Shown piece after piece: positions 59,824 to 64,000 of a DNA stretch of 64,000 nt. Position numbers and translations under genes: made by a program. Location of the stretch: the NCBI GenBank assembly GCA_964396555.1, contig CAYNFX010000001.1, positions 14,751-78,750 of the forward strand. Direction: 5' to 3'. Source of the stretch: Geofilum sp964396555 (GTDB lineage: Bacteria; Bacteroidota; Bacteroidia; Bacteroidales; Marinilabiliaceae). Position 1 is the stretch's first letter. Every line of letters begins with the position of its first letter. Below the pieces are notes generated by a model that saw nothing but the letters and a program-made list of their open reading frames with translations, did no database searches and was not told the DNA's origin.

Positions 59824-61155
59824 ATGAAAAAAGTACTTGCCCTTGGTATCGTTTTACTCACGATTTTATCCGGATGTGGGAAATCAGGAAACGGAGAGCT
59901 CGTTGGCGTCTCTCGCAGTGGATCATTCTATGAGCCTGATCCTTTCGGAATGGTTTTCATTCCACAAGGAAGTTTTAACATGGGCTTGAATGACCAGGAC
60001 CTGACAAATTCAATGACGACCCAGACTCGGACCTTGTCTATCCCTTCATTCTGGATGGATGAGACTGAGATCACAAACAGTGAGTATCGCCAGTTTGTAT
60101 ATTGGGTACGTGACAGTATAGCTCGCCGTATGCTTGGTGAGCAGTTTGAGGAAGAGTTTCTCTTCACAGAGGATGAGTTTGGTAACCCACTGGAAAATCC
60201 AATTATTAACTGGAATTCCAGACTTGAATGGGACAATGAGGAGTATGCCGAGATACTTGAAGAGCTCTACCTGCCTGAGAATGAAAGATTTTTTCGCAGG
60301 AAAGAAGTCGACACTCGTAAGTTAAATTATGATTATGAGTGGGTAGATTTGCAACAAGCGGCAAAGCGTACTAATCGGTATAATTTTGAAACCAACTCCT
60401 ATGAGGGTGAAGTTGCAAATCAATTTGGTGAGATTATACCTATTAACGACCGTTCTGCCTTTATTCTTAAGGATAGGGTAAATGTATATCCTGATACACT
60501 GGTTTGGATAGCAGACTTTACTTATTCCTTCAATGAGCCATGGACAGAGATGTATTTCTGGCACCCTGGTTTTGATGAGTATCCTGTTGTAGGTGTAACC
60601 TGGAAGCAGGCTAATGCTTTCTGCGTATGGCGCTCTCAATTGCTTAACAACTTCCTGACATCAAAGGGTCAGCCTCCGGTAATGGATTACCGTCTGCCAA
60701 CCGAGTATGAATGGGAATATGCTGCACGAGGTGGACTTAGCAACAATATTTATCCTTGGGGAGGACTTTATACACGGAATGATAAGGGATGTTTCCTGGC
60801 CAACTTTAAGCCTTTGAGGGGTAGGTACGGAGATGATGGTGGTATGTATACCATGAATGTGGCCTCTTTCCATCCAAATGATTTCGGATTGTATGATATG
60901 GCAGGTAACGTTGCAGAGTGGACATCAAGTGCTTTTGATGAATCTTCGCCGGTATTTATGCACGACATAAGCCCAACATATCAGTATAATGCACTTCCCG
61001 GTGACCATCACGTAATGAAGCGTAAGGTGATTCGTGGAGGTTCCTGGAAGGATATAGCACTTTTCCTTCAAAACAGTACCCGTACATATGAGTACCAGGA
61101 TTCGGCCAAGTCCTATATTGGATTCAGGTGTATCCGCGATTATATTGGAAATTAA
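59824..61155 (+). CDS. porK: Type IX secretion lipoprotein PorK/GldK
   Basis: 443 residues. Signal peptide with lipobox LSGCGKSG (Cys18). The body is an FGE/sulfatase-modifying-factor fold: DPFGMVFIPQGSFNMG, PSFWMDETEITNSEYRQFV, PVVGVTWKQANAFCVWRSQ, DYRLPTEYEWEYAARGG and KVIRGGSWKDIA ending FRCIRDY. With PorN it forms the periplasmic ring under the outer membrane. It is in the conserved order P-K-L-M-N. Confidence 0.96.
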   Translation: MKKVLALGIVLLTILSGCGKSGNGELVGVSRSGSFYEPDPFGMVFIPQGSFNMGLNDQDLTNSMTTQTRTLSIPSFWMDETEITNSEYRQFVYWVRDSIARRMLGEQFEEEFLFTEDEFGNPLENPIINWNSRLEWDNEEYAEILEELYLPENERFFRRKEVDTRKLNYDYEWVDLQQAAKRTNRYNFETNSYEGEVANQFGEIIPINDRSAFILKDRVNVYPDTLVWIADFTYSFNEPWTEMYFWHPGFDEYPVVGVTWKQANAFCVWRSQLLNNFLTSKGQPPVMDYRLPTEYEWEYAARGGLSNNIYPWGGLYTRNDKGCFLANFKPLRGRYGDDGGMYTMNVASFHPNDFGLYDMAGNVAEWTSSAFDESSPVFMHDISPTYQYNALPGDHHVMKRKVIRGGSWKDIALFLQNSTRTYEYQDSAKSYIGFRCIRDYIGN

Positions 61156-61185
61156 CTTAATTCGCCCACACTAAAAGATTAAGTC

Positions 61186-62145
61186 ATGAGTGGAAGTGGT
61201 TTTTTTGCTAGCCCCCTCTATAAGAAGATTATGGCCAAGGTTTATGGCATTGGTGCCTCTGTTGCTATCCTTGGTGCATTATGGAAAATTCTTCACCTTC
61301 CGGGTGCTAGTTATATGTTGATTGCCGGTCTGGGAACAGAAGCAATAATCTTTTTCCTTTCGGCTTTTGAGCCTCCGCATGAAATGCCTGACTGGAGTCT
61401 GGTTTTTCCTGAGCTTGTAGGACTGGAGCCACGATATAATGTCGGTGGTGGAGGAGGTGGTGGAAGTGAACTGGCTGCTTTGATTCAGTCAGGTTCCATC
61501 GATACTTCAACAGTTGAGCAATTGGGTTATGGACTGAAGAAATTGTCTGATACTGCTAGTGGTTTATCGCAGTTAAACGATGCCAGTCTGGCTACTCAGG
61601 CTTATCTGGAAACTATGAAGTCTGCTGCTAAAAGTGTGGGTGATTTGTCATCGGTTCAGGCAAACCTTGGTCAATCTGCTGAAGCTCTTGCAGGTAGTTA
61701 CCAATCAACAGCTAGAATCGTTGCCGACAGTGGTGCTAAGTTTTCTGAGGACTTGTCAAAAACAGGTAATGACTTTATTGAAACAATAAAATCAACAGGC
61801 GATAACCTTGTTAAATCATATCAGGCAATAGGCGAATCTATGAACCAACAGGTTAATAAGATTGCCGCTGATGGAAAGAAGTATACTGAGGGTCTTGCAG
61901 AAGCAAACCAGAAGTTGACTTCAATAAATTCTGCTTATGAACTTCAATTGACCAGCATCAATGCTCAGGTTAGTTCATCGCAGGAGCTTTCTCAAAGCCT
62001 TAGTGAAATTAGCAAGCATTTAAATCAGTCTGTTGCCGATACTCAGGTATACAAACAGGAGGTTGCCAACCTGTCTAAGACTCTAAGTGAGCTTAATACA
62101 ATTTATGGCAATATGTTGAGCGCGATGAGTGGGGGCGGTAAGTAA
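61186..62145 (+). CDS. porL: Type IX secretion motor protein PorL/GldL
   Basis: 319 residues. Two membrane helices near residues 17-38 and 43-62 (KVYGIGASVAILGALWKIL and YMLIAGLGTEAIIFFLSAF, with the charged Glu in helix 2) form the proton-driven stator with PorM. A seven-glycine linker follows near residue 90, then a long cytoplasmic coiled coil (Gln, Ser and Lys rich). It starts 30 bases after porK. Confidence 0.95.
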   Translation: MSGSGFFASPLYKKIMAKVYGIGASVAILGALWKILHLPGASYMLIAGLGTEAIIFFLSAFEPPHEMPDWSLVFPELVGLEPRYNVGGGGGGGSELAALIQSGSIDTSTVEQLGYGLKKLSDTASGLSQLNDASLATQAYLETMKSAAKSVGDLSSVQANLGQSAEALAGSYQSTARIVADSGAKFSEDLSKTGNDFIETIKSTGDNLVKSYQAIGESMNQQVNKIAADGKKYTEGLAEANQKLTSINSAYELQLTSINAQVSSSQELSQSLSEISKHLNQSVADTQVYKQEVANLSKTLSELNTIYGNMLSAMSGGGK

Positions 62146-62179
62146 ACAGATTAGTTCAAAACCTAAAGAAGAATAGAAT

Positions 62180-63724
62180 ATGTCTGGTGGTAACTGTCCT
62201 GAAACGCCGCGGCAAAAGATGATAGGCATGATGTATCTCATGCTTACAGCTATGCTTGCTTTGAACGTGTCAGGTGAATTATTGAATGCATTTCTTCTGG
62301 TTGATAGAAGTATTCTTCAGGCCAAGGAATCTGTAGAAAAGAAAAATGCCTCCTTGTATGATGACTTTTATCAGGCTCATGCCACCAACCCTAATAAAGT
62401 TGAGACAAGCCTGCAGAAGAGCCTTCAGATAAAGGAAAAGGCAGATGCTCTGGTTAGCCATATTGACAGTTTAAAATATCTATTTGTCAGAACTGCCGAT
62501 GGTCCTGAAGCAACACCTGAGAATTATAAGAATGTAAGCAACCAGGATATAGCCGCACAGTTGATGATTACTGAAAGGAGTGCTGCCAGGAGTAAGGAGT
62601 TAAAGGGCATGATCGATGAATACCGGGAGCTGCTGAAGAGTTATATTGACGATGATAAGTTCAAGGAGAATATTGAAAAAGTTCTTTCAACAGCTGCCCC
62701 TGAGAATAACGCTGATAACAGGTCCTGGGAAAGTGAAAAGTTTGAACACATCCCGATGGCTGCTTCTATGGCAATATTAAGCCAGATCCAGACATCAGTT
62801 AGAAATATGGAATCGGATGTTGTAAACAGGCTATTTATTGGTATAGATGAGGATGCATTCAAGTTTAATTCCATTGAAGCGTTGGTTTTACAGCGTTCGG
62901 ATTATGTGATTCAAGGTGATGAATATTATGCAGAGATTATGGTTGCTGGTCGTGATACGACCCAGCCCCCTATTGTAACTATCAACGGTACGGAATTGCA
63001 GACAATTGCAGGTCGTGGTATTTACAGGGTCCCTGCATCAAATGTTGGTGAGAAGTCATGGGAAGGTGATGTTATAATTAAAGGTCCTGATGGTACAGAC
63101 CGTCATTTTCCAATAAAAGGAAAATACCTGGTTTCTGCTCCCAATGTCGTGATTTCTCCTACCAAGATGAACGTTTTTTATGAGGGTATCGCGAACCCGG
63201 TTGAAATATCAGTTCCAGGTATCCCGAGTGAGAATCTAAATGTTACTATAAGCACCGGTAAGATTACCCGTAGAGGTGGTGGTTATATTGTAGAACCGGC
63301 CCCCGGTACCGCAGGACGTGAAGCTGTGATTTCTGTTTCTGCTAAGGTAAATGGCACTACTGCACGTAACCTTGGTAAGAAGAATTTTCGGATCCGTAGG
63401 ATACCTGACCCGGTTGCAAAGGTTAATAATCAGAGGGATGGTGCAATTCCAAAAGCTTTGTTACTAGCACAGCTTGGAGTTGTTGCAGATATGGAAGACT
63501 TTGAGTTTGACCTTCAATTTAAAGTTACTGAGTTTACAGTGGCGATATTAAGGAATGGTTACCTGGTTGATGCCAAGTCGAACAATAACTTGTTTACGCA
63601 GGAGCAGAAAGATATGATGAGATCCTTGTCCAGGGGACAGAGAGTTATGATTCAGGATATTCAGGCGATGGGACCAGACGGACGTCGTCGCTCATTAGGA
63701 TCAATTACTTTGGTCATTGACTAA
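62180..63724 (+). CDS. porM: Type IX secretion motor protein PorM/GldM
   Basis: 514 residues. One N-terminal membrane helix (GMMYLMLTAMLALNVSGE, about residues 15-34) pairs with PorL; a helical then beta-rich periplasmic part (four domains in known structures) spans the rest, with GTAGREAVISVSAKVNG and the C-terminal GPDGRRRSLGSITLVID. It transmits motor torque across the periplasm to PorK/PorN. It starts 34 bases after porL. Confidence 0.95.
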   Translation: MSGGNCPETPRQKMIGMMYLMLTAMLALNVSGELLNAFLLVDRSILQAKESVEKKNASLYDDFYQAHATNPNKVETSLQKSLQIKEKADALVSHIDSLKYLFVRTADGPEATPENYKNVSNQDIAAQLMITERSAARSKELKGMIDEYRELLKSYIDDDKFKENIEKVLSTAAPENNADNRSWESEKFEHIPMAASMAILSQIQTSVRNMESDVVNRLFIGIDEDAFKFNSIEALVLQRSDYVIQGDEYYAEIMVAGRDTTQPPIVTINGTELQTIAGRGIYRVPASNVGEKSWEGDVIIKGPDGTDRHFPIKGKYLVSAPNVVISPTKMNVFYEGIANPVEISVPGIPSENLNVTISTGKITRRGGGYIVEPAPGTAGREAVISVSAKVNGTTARNLGKKNFRIRRIPDPVAKVNNQRDGAIPKALLLAQLGVVADMEDFEFDLQFKVTEFTVAILRNGYLVDAKSNNNLFTQEQKDMMRSLSRGQRVMIQDIQAMGPDGRRRSLGSITLVID

Positions 63725-63756
63725 TTTGAATAAGGAAATATTTAAACAATACAACG

Positions 63757-64000
63757 ATGAGAAAACAGTGGATTTATTTCATAGGCCTGGTGGTTTTGGG
63801 TGTTGCGTTATCAGTTAATGATAGCTCTGCGCAGCGTACTTCCAAACCAATAGACAATATTGTGGAAAAGGAACATGTTAGTAATAAGAAACCGGTGCCT
63901 TATCCATCCCTACGTGAAGCTGACATTCTATGGTCAAAGAGGGTTTGGAGAATCGTTGATCTTAGGGAAAGGATGAATCTTCCTATGTATTATCCCATAA
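63757..64000 (+). CDS. porN: Type IX secretion protein PorN/GldN, N-terminal part
   Basis: Partial gene, cut by the window end after 81 codons. Signal peptide MRKQWIYFIGLVVLGVALSV is followed by the conserved block SLREADILWSKRVWRIVDLR and ERMNLPMYYP, the hallmark of GldN/PorN. It makes the periplasmic ring with PorK. It starts 32 bases after porM. Confidence 0.93.
   Translation, partial: MRKQWIYFIGLVVLGVALSVNDSSAQRTSKPIDNIVEKEHVSNKKPVPYPSLREADILWSKRVWRIVDLRERMNLPMYYPI

Noticed and set aside
1..64000. Search for CRISPR arrays, insertion sequences, phage or integrase genes
   Set aside because: No spaced repeat arrays, transposase motifs, phage genes or tRNA-integrated att duplications were seen; the tRNA-Glu repeat flanks rpsT only.

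Overview
The window is a 64 kb piece of a Bacteroidota chromosome, most likely order Bacteroidales and possibly a Marinilabiliales-like relative (an inference from gene content and protein style; no 16S gene is present). Evidence: a type IX secretion (T9SS) core operon porP-porK-porL-porM-porN at the right edge, TonB-like proteins with the PEFPGG motif, DUF4270 and DUF2723 proteins, a one-domain glycogen/starch synthase beside panC, and promoters of the Bacteroidota type (TTTG or TTG, 18-20 bases, TAnnTTTG) instead of E. coli -35/-10 boxes. Nearly everything is core housekeeping DNA. I see no prophage, insertion sequence, integron or CRISPR array.

Layout. 1-1633: end of the fumarate reductase/succinate dehydrogenase flavoprotein gene and its iron-sulfur subunit gene. 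1843-4972: MATE transporter, cytidylate-kinase-like protein and an outer-membrane-like protein. 5084-8892: a promoter, a long structured leader and rplM-rpsI-rpsB-tsf, then pyrH. 8916-10957: small envelope proteins, a TlpA-like thioredoxin and tRNA-Gln. 11231-17245: DUF2723 glycosyltransferase-like protein, NodB-type deacetylase, purD and a membrane protein. 17242-21265 (minus): a lipoprotein solute-binding protein overlapping a hybrid histidine kinase gene. 21510-22813: YbhN-type membrane protein and tRNA-Ala. 23143-25515: three tandem TonB-like paralogues. 25675-29898: hflX, fhs, asd. 30023-32365: a large lamin-tail-domain surface protein. 32515-36207 (minus): purine nucleoside phosphorylase, lpxK, sppA. 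36314-39858: folK, upp, a FemAB/GNAT-like protein, radC, and rpsT between two identical tRNA-Glu genes. 40108-46435: NagB-like protein, metK behind a SAM-II-like leader, then a small sugar/envelope group (NodB-like, nucleotide-sugar dehydrogenase, GNAT, SDR). 46529-52388: ribE, DUF4270 lipoprotein, glycogen-synthase-like protein, panC, panD, radA. 52443-57455: PBP1A and topA. 57471-64000: a degenerate arginase-family protein and the T9SS operon, cut by the window end within porN.

The genes fall into translation, envelope assembly (lpxK, PBP1A, glycosyltransferase, deacetylases, T9SS), cofactor and one-carbon metabolism (fhs, metK, panCD, ribE, folK) and nucleotide metabolism (pyrH, purD, upp, purine nucleoside phosphorylase). 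The observations most worth following are the candidate SAM-II-class riboswitch before metK, the long base-paired leader before rplM, the arginase-like pseudoenzyme leading into the T9SS operon, the single-domain NagB-like protein with a changed catalytic residue, the overlapping solute-binding-protein/histidine-kinase pair, and perfect inverted repeats at the shared ends of convergent gene pairs.
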